A stretch of 24,714 bases of DNA from Neisseria lactamica NS19 (lineage in GTDB: Bacteria > Pseudomonadota > Gammaproteobacteria > Burkholderiales > Neisseriaceae), in contig AEPI01000065.1 in NCBI GenBank assembly GCA_000193795.2, positions 1 to 24,714 on the forward strand. The letters are read 5' to 3'. The position numbers and the translations under genes are program-made. Below the pieces are notes generated by a model. The model was not told the DNA's origin. It worked only from the letters and a program-made list of their open reading frames with translations, and ran no database searches. Shown one piece after another: positions 14,969 to 23,285 of the stretch (its first letter is position 1; each line of letters starts with the position of its first letter).

Positions 14969-15592
14969 TCAATGCAAACCTTGGATAAAATTGGCAACCG
15001 CCTTCAATTCCTCTTCGGACAGCCGGTTTGCAATATCCGCCATAATGGCATTTTTGCGCTGACCGGACTGATACGCGTTCATCTGTCCGATGATGTACGC
15101 CTGATGCTGCCCGCCCAAGCGCGGATAAGCCTGAATCTCGCTTCCGCCGCCCGGCATACCCGCACCGCTCGGGCCGTGGCAGGACATACAGGCGGGTACT
15201 TTTTTATCCGCCAAGCCGCCGCGATAGATTTTTGCACCCAATTCGGGATTTTCTTTCGGATTCGTCTCGCCCGATTTCGGCTGCTGTTTGGCATAGAATG
15301 CGGATACATTCAAAATATCCTGATCGCTCAAATTCATTACCATCGGCTTCATCACGGCTGCCGAGCCGTGGGTGCGTTTGCCGTCACGGATATCGACAGT
15401 TTGATGATAGATGTACGCAGTATGCTGTGCCGCCAAACGGGGGTACATCGCAATGCCGCTGTTACCGTCTGCTGCATGGCAAGCCGCACAAACCGTTGCG
15501 GCAACCTGCCTGCCTTTTTCCACGTCCGCTTTGGGAGATGCGGAAACCGCACCGGCAGCCAAAACAAAGGCCAATAAAGTCAATCGTTTCAT
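14969..15592 (-). CDS. di-heme cytochrome c4
   Basis: 207-aa periplasmic electron carrier made of two similar cytochrome c domains, each with one CxxCH heme site: CAACH (Cys35-His39) and CMSCH (Cys135-His139). A signal peptide covers about 1-19 (LLAFVLAAGAVSAS). Family repeats such as YPRLAAQHTAYI and YPRLGGQHQAYI appear once per domain, and downstream methionines (KPMVMNLS; KNAIMADIA) supply the sixth ligands. It passes electrons from the bc1 complex to terminal oxidases or the denitrification branch in Neisseria. CAGGAG lies 7 nt before the ATG. Its neighbours resB and ccsA mature c-type cytochromes, a functionally coherent cluster even though a hairpin lies between. Confidence 0.93.
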   Translation of the reverse strand: MKRLTLLAFVLAAGAVSASPKADVEKGRQVAATVCAACHAADGNSGIAMYPRLAAQHTAYIYHQTVDIRDGKRTHGSAAVMKPMVMNLSDQDILNVSAFYAKQQPKSGETNPKENPELGAKIYRGGLADKKVPACMSCHGPSGAGMPGGGSEIQAYPRLGGQHQAYIIGQMNAYQSGQRKNAIMADIANRLSEEELKAVANFIQGLH

Positions 15593-15797
15593 GGAGTGCT
15601 CCTGATTACAGCATTGGATAATGCAACAATGCTCTTTTTATATTCAAATACGGGATTTTTAATCCGATTAAAACCGATAATTCTGTAAACGTGTTATTCT
15701 ATACTAAATTTACATTAAATTACTACTCTGTTTCATATAAAACCAACCGCATATTTTTGCTGTCGGTCAAACGGCGGCAGAAAACAAGGATATGCCC

Positions 15798-16421
15798 ATG
15801 AATCTTTTTCAAAACGCCAAGTTCTTCACAACGGTCAACCACCTTAAAGACCTGCCCGACACCCCTCTCGAAATTGCCTTTGTCGGCAGGAGCAATGCTG
15901 GAAAATCCAGTGCCATCAACACCCTGACAAACCACACCCGCCTCGCTTATGTTTCCAAGACACCCGGACGGACGCAGCATATCAACTTCTTCGAGCTTCA
16001 AAACGGTAATTTTCTGGTTGACCTGCCGGGCTACGGTTATGCACAAGTTCCGGAAGCGATACGGACCCACTGGGTCAAGCTGCTTGGCGATTATCTCCAA
16101 CAGCGCAAACAGTTGATAGGCCTGATTTTGATTATGGACGCACGCCATCCTCTAAAAGAACTCGACATCCGTATGCTGGACTTTTTCCATACGACCGGCA
16201 GGCCGGTTCACATCCTGCTGTCAAAATCCGACAAATTATCCAAAAACGAACAGATAAAAACCCTGTCCCAAGTCAAAAAACTGCTCAAACCTTATTCCGA
16301 ACGGCAAAATATCAGCGTACAACTGTTTTCCAGTCTGAAAAAACAAGGTATTGACGAAGTCAACCGAACTGTCGGAAGCTGGTTTGACGCAACGGATGCC
16401 GACACTCCGCCTTCGGCATAA
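15798..16421 (+). CDS. engB: ribosome biogenesis GTPase YsxC/EngB
   Basis: 207-aa TrmE-Era-EngA-YihA family GTPase needed for late 50S subunit assembly. Motifs: G1 GRSNAGKSS (30-38), a switch region with TPGRTQHINFF (G2 Thr), G3 DLPGYG (75-80), G4 as SKSD (142-145) rather than TKxD, and a G5-like SSLKKQG near 181-187. The first in-frame ATG (15792) is 1 nt from AAGGA, so ATG 15798 with a 7-nt spacing is the better start (MNLFQNAKFF). It is divergent from cytochrome c4 across an A/T-rich 205-bp region with several -10-like hexamers (for example TATACT at 15700-15705), and convergent with ponA. The short acidic C-terminal tail is unremarkable. Confidence 0.94.
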   Translation: MNLFQNAKFFTTVNHLKDLPDTPLEIAFVGRSNAGKSSAINTLTNHTRLAYVSKTPGRTQHINFFELQNGNFLVDLPGYGYAQVPEAIRTHWVKLLGDYLQQRKQLIGLILIMDARHPLKELDIRMLDFFHTTGRPVHILLSKSDKLSKNEQIKTLSQVKKLLKPYSERQNISVQLFSSLKKQGIDEVNRTVGSWFDATDADTPPSA

Positions 16422-16504
16422 AGTCAGCCCTATTATATGGAAACCGCACCTTCACGCGCTTGACCGACCGCAAACATTTGAAAAATTATCCGCCCTGAAC
16501 CACA

Positions 16505-16536
16505 AATGCCGTCTGAAAGACTTTTCAGACGGCATT
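16505..16536. terminator. bidirectional terminator from an inverted uptake-sequence pair
   Basis: AATGCCGTCTGAAA (16505-16518) pairs with 16523-16536 around GACT, between convergent engB and ponA. Confidence 0.85.
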
Positions 16537-16546
16537 GTTACAGCCT

Positions 16547-18943
16547 TTAAAACAGGGAATCCAACTGCTGCCGCTTGGAATCCGTATTACTCGGAAGCAC
16601 GGGCGTTTCCTGCATATCTTGGTGGAATTCATCATCCGCCGCCTGCCGTCCGCCTTCCGCCGCGCCTCCGTCATCTTCTTTTACCCGCCGGGAAGGTTGC
16701 GGTGCGACACCGCCGTTATCCAGCATCAAACCGGGGTCGGTTACCATACGTTCCTTCATATAATATTCGCCATTGCTGCTGACCACGCCTTCAGGCATTT
16801 TCATCCCCTTGTCCTGCCTACCCTTCAGCGCAAAACGCATATAATCCACCCAAACCGGCACCGCAATCGTACCGCCGTAGCCGGCCCGCCCCATACTTTT
16901 AGGTTTGTCAAAACCGATATATACGGCAGTAACCACATCGGGGTTAAACCCGACAAACCACGCATCTTTATTGTCGTTGGTCGTACCCGTTTTGCCGGCA
17001 ATATCCGACCTGCCCAGCGCGGTCGCCCCCCTTGCCGTACCGACGCGGACGACATCCTGCATAATCTTGTACATAATATAAGCATTGCGCGGGTCGATTG
17101 CCTGAGGCGCATTTTGCCGCGCCACCAAAGGTTGCATTTGTGCGCGCAACCTGCCCTCGCTGTCATAAATTTTATCGATGACGTACGAAGAAACCCTATA
17201 CCCTCCGTTTGCGAACACGCTGTATGCCTCCGCTATCCTCAACGGCGTCGTCTCGCCCGTACCCAAAGCCATAGACAGGCTGACGGGCAGCTCGGACGGT
17301 TTGAAGCCGAAACGCCGGATATACTGTTGCGCGTAACCGACACCGATAGACATCAAAATACGGATGGAAACCATATTTTTAGAAGCCGTCAGAGCCTGCC
17401 TTAAAGTAATGTAGCCCGAATATCTGCCGTCTGAATTTTTAGGTGTCCAAACCGAACCGTTTGGTCCTTTCCCCGGCAGGGAAATCGGCGCATCGTTAAC
17501 CATTGTGGACGCAGTCATACCCTTAGATAATGCCGCCGAATAGACAAACGGCTTAAATGTAGAACCCGGCTGCCGCATAGCTTGGGCGGCACGGTTGAAT
17601 GTTTTGCTGTGGAAGTCATAACCGCCGACCAGCGCACGAACCGCACCCGTTTTGGCATCCAGCGAAACCAAAGCACCCTGCAGGAGCGGCTCTTGAACCA
17701 CCGCCCAACGCCCGCCGTTGTTTCTAACACGTATAACCGAACCCCGTCGGATACGGTCTTCCCCCATTTTTTCATTATCGACCGCGCGGGCCGCAAAACC
17801 CAAAGCGCGCCTGTCAAGCGTAACCCGCTTACCGCCAGGCAGCTGTATGACGACATTTTTCTTTTTGGTAACATCCAACACAACGGCGGGAACCATTTTA
17901 TCGACGGTATAAAGCCCCGAAAGATATTGGCTGACCGCCTCTTCGGCATCCTCGTCCCTGCCTAGATCAATATAGCTTTCCGCACCGCGATAACTGCTGC
18001 CGCGATCGAAATTGCGTAACGCTTTACGCAACGCCTCGGTTGCTGCCTTCTGATGATCGGCACGTACCGTCGTGTAAACCTTCAAACCCTGCGTATAAGC
18101 ATCTTCACCGTATTTCTCATACAGCTCCTGACGTACCATTTCCGCAACATATAAAGCACTCTGGTCGATTTTCTGCACAAACCGCTCATAATGCAGCTCT
18201 TCATTCAAAGCCTGATCGCGCTGTTGCAAAGTAATCATCTTTTCCTCGAGCATATTGTTCAAAATATACTTCTGGCGCAATTTGGCACGTTCCGGATTGA
18301 CAATCGGATTATAGGCGGACGGAGCTTTGGGCAGGCCTGCGAGCATAGCCGCCTCCGCAAGGGTCAAGTCCCTGACATCCTTATTGAAATAGATTTGCGC
18401 GGCCGATGCGAAACCATAGGCGCGCTGACCCAAATAAATTTGATTGAAATACAACTCGAGAATCCTGTCTTTGCTTAAAGACTGCTCGATTTTATAGGCA
18501 AGCAGCGCCTCGTTGAATTTGCGTGTAAACGTCTTTTCGCTGCTCAAATAAAAATTCTTCGCCACCTGCTGCGTAATCGTACTCGCACCCGACTGCACGC
18601 TGCCGGACACGATATTGCCGACAACGGCGCGGGCAACGCCCCAAACGTCCACCCCCCAATGCCGGTAAAAGCGTTTGTCCTCGGCAGCGATAACCGCATT
18701 CCGCAACACCTCGGGGAAATCGCCGATTTTTGTAAATTCGCGCCGCTGCTCCCCATATATGCCGATAATTTTGCCGTCTGCCGAATAAACAGTCAGCGGC
18801 ATTTTAGGCTGGTAATGCTGCAACGAATCCAAGGAAGGCAGTTTCGGATAGGTTGCCAAAATGGCAATGGCAAGCAGCCCCACCGTAAATACACACAATC
18901 CCAAAACCAAACCAAAACAGGTAGTTATAATCTTTTTAATCAT
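16547..18943 (-). CDS. ponA: penicillin-binding protein 1 (class A PBP, transglycosylase/transpeptidase)
   Basis: Bifunctional peptidoglycan synthase, 798 aa, the length of gonococcal PBP1. One membrane anchor (about 9-31) is followed by the GT51 glycosyltransferase domain: EDKRFYRHWGVD with catalytic Glu88, then GASTITQQVAKN and the RKFNEALLAYKIE and LYFNQIYLG blocks. The transpeptidase has STFK (Ser461, Lys464), SKN (521-523) and KTGTT (651-653). Residue 421 lies in EPLLQGA and is leucine, the susceptible allele at the site where gonococcal ponA1 has proline. The C-terminal tail is charged and low in complexity. ATG 18943 is preferred; the frame extends 7 codons upstream through a palindrome. 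It is divergent from pilM, the common neisserial arrangement. Confidence 0.95.
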   Translation of the reverse strand: MIKKIITTCFGLVLGLCVFTVGLLAIAILATYPKLPSLDSLQHYQPKMPLTVYSADGKIIGIYGEQRREFTKIGDFPEVLRNAVIAAEDKRFYRHWGVDVWGVARAVVGNIVSGSVQSGASTITQQVAKNFYLSSEKTFTRKFNEALLAYKIEQSLSKDRILELYFNQIYLGQRAYGFASAAQIYFNKDVRDLTLAEAAMLAGLPKAPSAYNPIVNPERAKLRQKYILNNMLEEKMITLQQRDQALNEELHYERFVQKIDQSALYVAEMVRQELYEKYGEDAYTQGLKVYTTVRADHQKAATEALRKALRNFDRGSSYRGAESYIDLGRDEDAEEAVSQYLSGLYTVDKMVPAVVLDVTKKKNVVIQLPGGKRVTLDRRALGFAARAVDNEKMGEDRIRRGSVIRVRNNGGRWAVVQEPLLQGALVSLDAKTGAVRALVGGYDFHSKTFNRAAQAMRQPGSTFKPFVYSAALSKGMTASTMVNDAPISLPGKGPNGSVWTPKNSDGRYSGYITLRQALTASKNMVSIRILMSIGVGYAQQYIRRFGFKPSELPVSLSMALGTGETTPLRIAEAYSVFANGGYRVSSYVIDKIYDSEGRLRAQMQPLVARQNAPQAIDPRNAYIMYKIMQDVVRVGTARGATALGRSDIAGKTGTTNDNKDAWFVGFNPDVVTAVYIGFDKPKSMGRAGYGGTIAVPVWVDYMRFALKGRQDKGMKMPEGVVSSNGEYYMKERMVTDPGLMLDNGGVAPQPSRRVKEDDGGAAEGGRQAADDEFHQDMQETPVLPSNTDSKRQQLDSLF
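17426..17435 (+). repeat. DNA uptake sequence core inside ponA
   Basis: 10-mer GCCGTCTGAA on the plus strand; ponA (minus) reads it as part of N-S-D-G-R, in the loop before the SKN motif. Confidence 0.8.
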
Positions 18944-19093
18944 AGCTGAATGATAATTTACCATTATCGGTATTAAATAAAGTAAAATAGCAGCCGATTT
19001 CTACAACGCACGGTTTCAATGTGTAAAAAACAAGAAATCCATTACGGATACCGAAACGGTTACTCACTGTACAAATAAAGTAGGAACTTCATC
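18944..19093. promoter_or_regulatory. divergent ponA-pilM control region
   Basis: 150 bp between the two divergent starts. No strong consensus promoter is evident for either gene; the best ponA candidate I see is TTGTAG, 16 bp, TACTTT. A perfect inverted repeat GATAAT-TTACC-ATTATC (18952-18968) lies 8 bp before the ponA start codon and could act as an operator or mask its ribosome site. Confidence 0.4.
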
Positions 19094-20209
19094 ATGCGCT
19101 TGTTTAACAGCTTGAAAAACCCTAAAAAAACAGATGCCAAGCCCCCAAAGAAATCTTCAGGGTTCAATAACCGCGCGGCAGTCGGCGTCGACATCGACCA
19201 GCATTCCATCAAATTAGTCCAATTGTCTGGGCGTAGTTTAAACCAAATCCAATTGGAAAAATACATTATTGTCAAACTGCCGAAAAATATTGTCCAAGGC
19301 AACAAAGTTCAAAATTACGACCAACTTGTCGCATATTTGCAACAAGCCTATGCCGAACTGGGCACTTCGTGCAAAAACATCATCGCATCCGTCCCGCAAA
19401 ATTTGGCAACCATCGAACAATTGGCCTATACAGCCAAAGATGCGGAATTGGACTTGCAGGGGTTCGTAGAGTCCTCCATCTCCGAAGTCAGTTCGATATC
19501 GCTCGAAGAAGCCAATTACGACTATCAGGTTTTGTCCCAATCGGCCGCCGGCGAAGCTGTTTTGGCCGTCGCATCGAGAAAGGATGAAATCGAACCCCTG
19601 ATTGACGCATTCAACGCCGCCGGTATGAAATTATCCGCGCTGGATGTGGACATTTTCGGACAATACAACGCCTACGCGCTGTGGATAAACCATTTCGCCC
19701 CCGAGCTTGCGACCGAAAAAGTCGCCATTTTCGGCGTATATGCCGCACAAACCTACGCCTTGGTCATCCAAGACGGAAAAATCCTATACAAACAGGAAAC
19801 CTCCGTCAGCGAAGAACAGCTCAACCAACTCATCCAGCGCACCTATCAGGTAACAGAAGAAAAAGCGGAAGAAATCATCAACTCCCCGCAAAAACCTTCC
19901 GATTACCAAGAAAGCGTGGCAAACCATTTCAACCAGCAGATTACCCAAGAAATACAAAGGGTTTTGCAGTTTTACTACACCACGCAGACCGCAGACGATA
20001 TGACCGACATCAAGCATATCCTGCTGACGGGGGAAGCGGTGCGCCAGGAAGGCATCGCCCAAACCGTCGCCTCGCAAACCAATGCGGATGTACAATGCGT
20101 CCATCCCGCGCGTTATTTTGCGGACGACCTCAAAACAGACAAACAACAATTCGAACTTGACGCGCCGACACTGACAAGGGCATTCGGTTTGGCGGCACGG
20201 GGATTATAA
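19094..20209 (+). CDS. pilM: type IV pilus assembly protein PilM (actin-like ATPase fold)
   Basis: 371-aa cytoplasmic protein with the FtsA/actin-like fold. PilM binds the N-terminal tail of PilN and links the inner-membrane alignment complex to the assembly motors. The first strand and loop AVGVDIDQHSIKLVQLSG (about 30-47) is the nucleotide-binding start of the fold. Later pieces include the SSISEVSSISLEEANYDYQVL region, LDVDIFGQYNAYAL (second domain entry), and HILLTGEAVRQEGIAQTVASQ near the C-terminus, the second glycine-containing loop. The basic, proline-rich N-terminal 28 residues before the fold are longer than in some homologues. AGGAAC precedes the ATG. It is the first gene of pilMNOPQ, with pilN starting 3 nt after its stop. 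Confidence 0.95.
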   Translation: MRLFNSLKNPKKTDAKPPKKSSGFNNRAAVGVDIDQHSIKLVQLSGRSLNQIQLEKYIIVKLPKNIVQGNKVQNYDQLVAYLQQAYAELGTSCKNIIASVPQNLATIEQLAYTAKDAELDLQGFVESSISEVSSISLEEANYDYQVLSQSAAGEAVLAVASRKDEIEPLIDAFNAAGMKLSALDVDIFGQYNAYALWINHFAPELATEKVAIFGVYAAQTYALVIQDGKILYKQETSVSEEQLNQLIQRTYQVTEEKAEEIINSPQKPSDYQESVANHFNQQITQEIQRVLQFYYTTQTADDMTDIKHILLTGEAVRQEGIAQTVASQTNADVQCVHPARYFADDLKTDKQQFELDAPTLTRAFGLAARGL

Positions 20210-20211
20210 TC

Positions 20212-20811
20212 ATGAACAATTTAATCAAAATCAACCTCCTCCCCTACAGGGAAGAGATGAACAAGCGCAAACAGCAGCAGTTTAAAACGCTGATGTACGG
20301 CGCTGTGCTGACGGGCGTTGCCGCCGTTGCGGCAACCTACCTGTTTATCGACAACATGATTAATAACCAGTCGGAAAGAAACACGCTGCTGGAAACCTCC
20401 ATCGCACGCTTGGATACCGAGCTGGCGGAAATACAAAAACTCAAACAGGAAAAAGATGCCTTCCTGATTAAGAAAAACAAAATCGAGGAGCTCCAGCTCA
20501 AACGCCTCCAAGCCGCAAAAATCCTCGACAGCCTGAATGAAGCCGTCCCCGAAAGCACCTACCTGACCTCGCTGGATGCCGTCACTGCCGACTCTTACCG
20601 GTTAAACGGCAGGACATCCAGCGACAACCGCGTCGCCGCTATGATGAGGGCGATGCCCAACACCGGCATATTCAAGCAACCCGAATTGTTAAGCATCAAG
20701 AAAAACAATTCGTATCAAGAATTTACCCTTCAGGCAACATTACAACCCATAGTAAAGGCGGCCGAATCCAAAGAGAATCCGGCTTCGGAAAACGCACAGG
20801 AGGCAAACTAA
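20212..20811 (+). CDS. pilN: type IV pilus assembly protein PilN
   Basis: 199-aa bitopic inner-membrane protein. The cytoplasmic N-terminus carries the highly conserved PilM-binding motif INLLPYREE (7-15). One membrane segment lies at about 27-46, then a coiled coil (about 53-105, rich in Glu/Lys/Leu), then a ferredoxin-like periplasmic domain that pairs with PilO. The charged tail ends in ESKENPASENAQEAN. The gene starts 2 nt after pilM ends and its TAA directly abuts the pilO ATG, so translation of the three genes is likely coupled. Confidence 0.95.
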   Translation: MNNLIKINLLPYREEMNKRKQQQFKTLMYGAVLTGVAAVAATYLFIDNMINNQSERNTLLETSIARLDTELAEIQKLKQEKDAFLIKKNKIEELQLKRLQAAKILDSLNEAVPESTYLTSLDAVTADSYRLNGRTSSDNRVAAMMRAMPNTGIFKQPELLSIKKNNSYQEFTLQATLQPIVKAAESKENPASENAQEAN

Positions 20812-21474
20812 ATGGCTTCTAAATCATCTAAAAACAACTTGGATCTCAACAACCTTCACCTGCTCAACCTTCCTGCCAGGCTTTTTATCGCCCTGCTGGC
20901 CGTTGCCGCCATACTGGGCGGCGGTTATGCCGGATTGTTCAAAAGCCAGATGGAATCCCTCGAGGAATATGAAGCAAAAGAAACCGAACTGAAAGACACC
21001 TACAAACAGAAAAGTATCGACGCGGCCAGTTTAAACAACCTGAAAGAAGAACTTGCCGCCATCCGCTCCGCCTTCAACATTATGCTGAAACAGCTTCCGA
21101 CCGATTCCGAGATTCCCAATTTGGTTCAAGAGCTTCATCAGGCAGGTTCGAGCAACGGCCTGCGCCTGGACAGCGTCATACCGCAGCCGGCCGTTGACGA
21201 CGGCCCGATACAAAGGCTGCCCTATTCCATCTCTATTACCGGAAACTATAATCAAATCAGCCAGTTTACGCGCGATGTCGGCAGCCTTTCGCGGATTATT
21301 ACCCTTGAATCGCTCAAAATCACCCAATCTGCCGAAAATGGAGGAGGGGCGGACGGCAAAAGCAGCATCCTGAACCTCAGTGCCATTGCCACCACCTACA
21401 AGGCAAAATCCATAGAAGAACTTGCCGCACAACAGCAGGCTGCAGAAGCGGCACAAAATGCCGGACAACAATAA
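20812..21474 (+). CDS. pilO: type IV pilus assembly protein PilO
   Basis: 220-aa bitopic inner-membrane protein that forms the periplasmic PilN-PilO heterodimer, aligning the motor platform with the PilP-PilQ secretin. A short cytoplasmic N-terminus is followed by one membrane segment (about 23-43), a coiled coil (about 48-85) and a ferredoxin-like domain (about 95-200) including LPYSISITGNYNQISQFTRDVGSL. The C-terminal tail is Gln/Ala-rich (EELAAQQQAAEAAQ). Length and layout are normal. It lies 17 bp before pilP. Confidence 0.95.
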   Translation: MASKSSKNNLDLNNLHLLNLPARLFIALLAVAAILGGGYAGLFKSQMESLEEYEAKETELKDTYKQKSIDAASLNNLKEELAAIRSAFNIMLKQLPTDSEIPNLVQELHQAGSSNGLRLDSVIPQPAVDDGPIQRLPYSISITGNYNQISQFTRDVGSLSRIITLESLKITQSAENGGGADGKSSILNLSAIATTYKAKSIEELAAQQQAAEAAQNAGQQ

Positions 21475-21491
21475 CTTATGTTAGGGAAACC

Positions 21492-22037
21492 ATGAAATAT
21501 TACGCCTTATTCATCAGTCTTGCCGCCCTATCCGCCTGTTCCCAAGATTCTGAAGACCTGAACGGGTGGATGGCTCAGACACAGCAAGAAGCCAAAGCAG
21601 GAATCATACCTTTCCAAGCGCCTACCCTGCCGGTCGCGCCGGTATACAACCCCCCTCAGCCGACAGGGTTCAATGCTTTCGATTTCCACCGGATGGAAGC
21701 CGCCAAAAAAGGGGGTAACGCCCCCGATACCAAGCGTATTAAAGAAACGCTGGAGAAATTCAGCCTGGAAAACATACGCTATGTCGGCATTGTGAAGTCT
21801 GGTCAAAAAGTATCCGGCTACGTTGAAGCCGACGGTTATGTCTACACAGTCGGCATCGGCAACTATTTGGGGCAAAATTACGGTAAAATCCAAAGCATTA
21901 CCGACGACAGCATCGTTTTGAACGAATTAATCGAAGACGGTACGGGCAACTGGGTTTCCCGTAAAGCAGAACTGCTGTTGAATTCTTCCGACAAAAACAC
22001 CGAACAAGCGGCAGCACCCGCCGCAGAACAAAATTAA
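21492..22037 (+). CDS. pilP: type IV pilus lipoprotein PilP
   Basis: 181-aa inner-membrane lipoprotein with signal peptide and lipobox LSAC (lipidated Cys16). The flexible N-terminal region (about 17-75, rich in Pro/Gln) binds PilN-PilO. The C-terminal beta-sandwich homology-region domain (about 80-160, with IRYVGIVKSGQKVSGYVEAD and VGIGNYLGQNYGKI) docks onto the N0 domain of PilQ. AGGGAAA precedes the ATG, and pilQ follows after 18 bp. The C-terminal AAPAAEQN tail is low complexity. Confidence 0.95.
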   Translation: MKYYALFISLAALSACSQDSEDLNGWMAQTQQEAKAGIIPFQAPTLPVAPVYNPPQPTGFNAFDFHRMEAAKKGGNAPDTKRIKETLEKFSLENIRYVGIVKSGQKVSGYVEADGYVYTVGIGNYLGQNYGKIQSITDDSIVLNELIEDGTGNWVSRKAELLLNSSDKNTEQAAAPAAEQN

Positions 22038-22110
22038 GAAGGGGATTACTCCATTATGAATACCAAACTGACAAAAATCATTTCCGGCCTGTTTGTCGCA
22101 ACCGCAGCCT

Positions 22111-22122
22111 TTCAGACGGCAT
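22111..22122 (-). repeat. 12-mer DNA uptake sequence in the pilQ signal-peptide codons
   Basis: TTCAGACGGCAT on the plus strand, coding F-Q-T-A-S at the signal peptidase end of PilQ. Confidence 0.85.
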
Positions 22123-22493
22123 CGGCAGGAAACATTACAGACATCAAAGTTTCCTCCCTGCCCAACAAACAGAAAATCGTCAAAGTCAGCTTTGACAAAG
22201 AAGTTGTCGGCCCTACCGGCTTCGTCACTTCGTCGCCCGCGCGTATCGCCTTAGATTTCGAACAAACCGGCATCGCCCTGAAGCAGCGCGTTTTGGAATA
22301 CGCCGATCCCATATTGGGCAAAATCACCGCCGCGCAAAACAGCAGCCGCGCCCGATTGGTTTTCGACCTGAACAAACCCGGACAATACAATACCGAAATA
22401 CGCGGGGACAAAGTTTGGATATTCATTAACGAATCGGACGATACCACGTCCGCCCCCGCCCGCCCCGCCGTAAAAGCCGCGCCCCCCGTACAG

Positions 22494-22610
22494 GCTGCCG
22501 CAACGGCAAAACAACAGGCTGCCGCACCGTTTACCGAGTCCGTGGTATCCGTATCCGCACCCTTTACCCCTTCAAAACAACAGGCGGCGGCACCGGCAAA
22601 ACAAACCAAT
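22494..22610 (+). repeat. small basic repeats in pilQ, reduced number
   Basis: Codons for KQQAAAP-type motifs occur about twice in full (near 22508 and 22577) plus partial AKQ units, separated by an unrelated PFTESVVSVSAPFTPS stretch. Meningococcal pilQ usually carries several such units in tandem; the copy number varies between strains. Confidence 0.6.
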
Positions 22611-23279
22611 ATCGATTTCCGCAAAGACGGCAAAAATGCCGGCATTATCGAATTGGCGGCATTGGGCTTTGCCGGGCAGCCCGACATCAGCCAGCAGCGC
22701 GACCTCATCATCGTTACGCTGAAAAACCATACTCTGCCGACCGCGCTCCAACGCAGTTTGGATGTGGCAGACTTCAAAACACCGGTTCAAAAGGTTACAC
22801 TGAAACGCCTCAATAACGACACCCAACTGATTATCGCGACAAGCGGCAACTGGGAACTCGTCAACAAATCCGCCGCGCCCGGACACTTTACCTTCCAAGT
22901 CCTGCCGAAAAAACAAAACCTCGAGTCAGGCGGCGTAAACAATGCGCCCAAAACCTTCAAAGGCCGGAAAATCTCCCTTGACTTCCAAGATGTCGAAGTC
23001 CGCACCATCCTGCAGATTTTGGCCAAAGAATCCGGAATGAATATTGTGGCCAGCGACTCCGTCAACGGCAAAATGACCCTCTCCCTCAAAGATGTGCCTT
23101 GGGATCAGGCTTTAGATTTGGTTATGCAGGCGCGCAACCTCGATATGCGCCAGCAAGGAAATATCGTCAACATCGCGCCCCGCGACGAGCTGCTTGCCAA
23201 AGACAAAGCCTTCTTACAGGCAGAAAAAGACATTGCCGATCTGGGCGCGCTGTATTCCCAAAACTTCCAGTTGAAATAC

Positions 23280-23285
23280 AAAAAA
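23280..23285 (+). other. six-A run with the pilQ frameshift
   Basis: The tract reads TAC AAA AAA TGT. Homologous PilQ proteins have Y-K-N-V here, which needs five A. Removing one A restores an open frame through to the normal stop at 24237. Confidence 0.85.
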
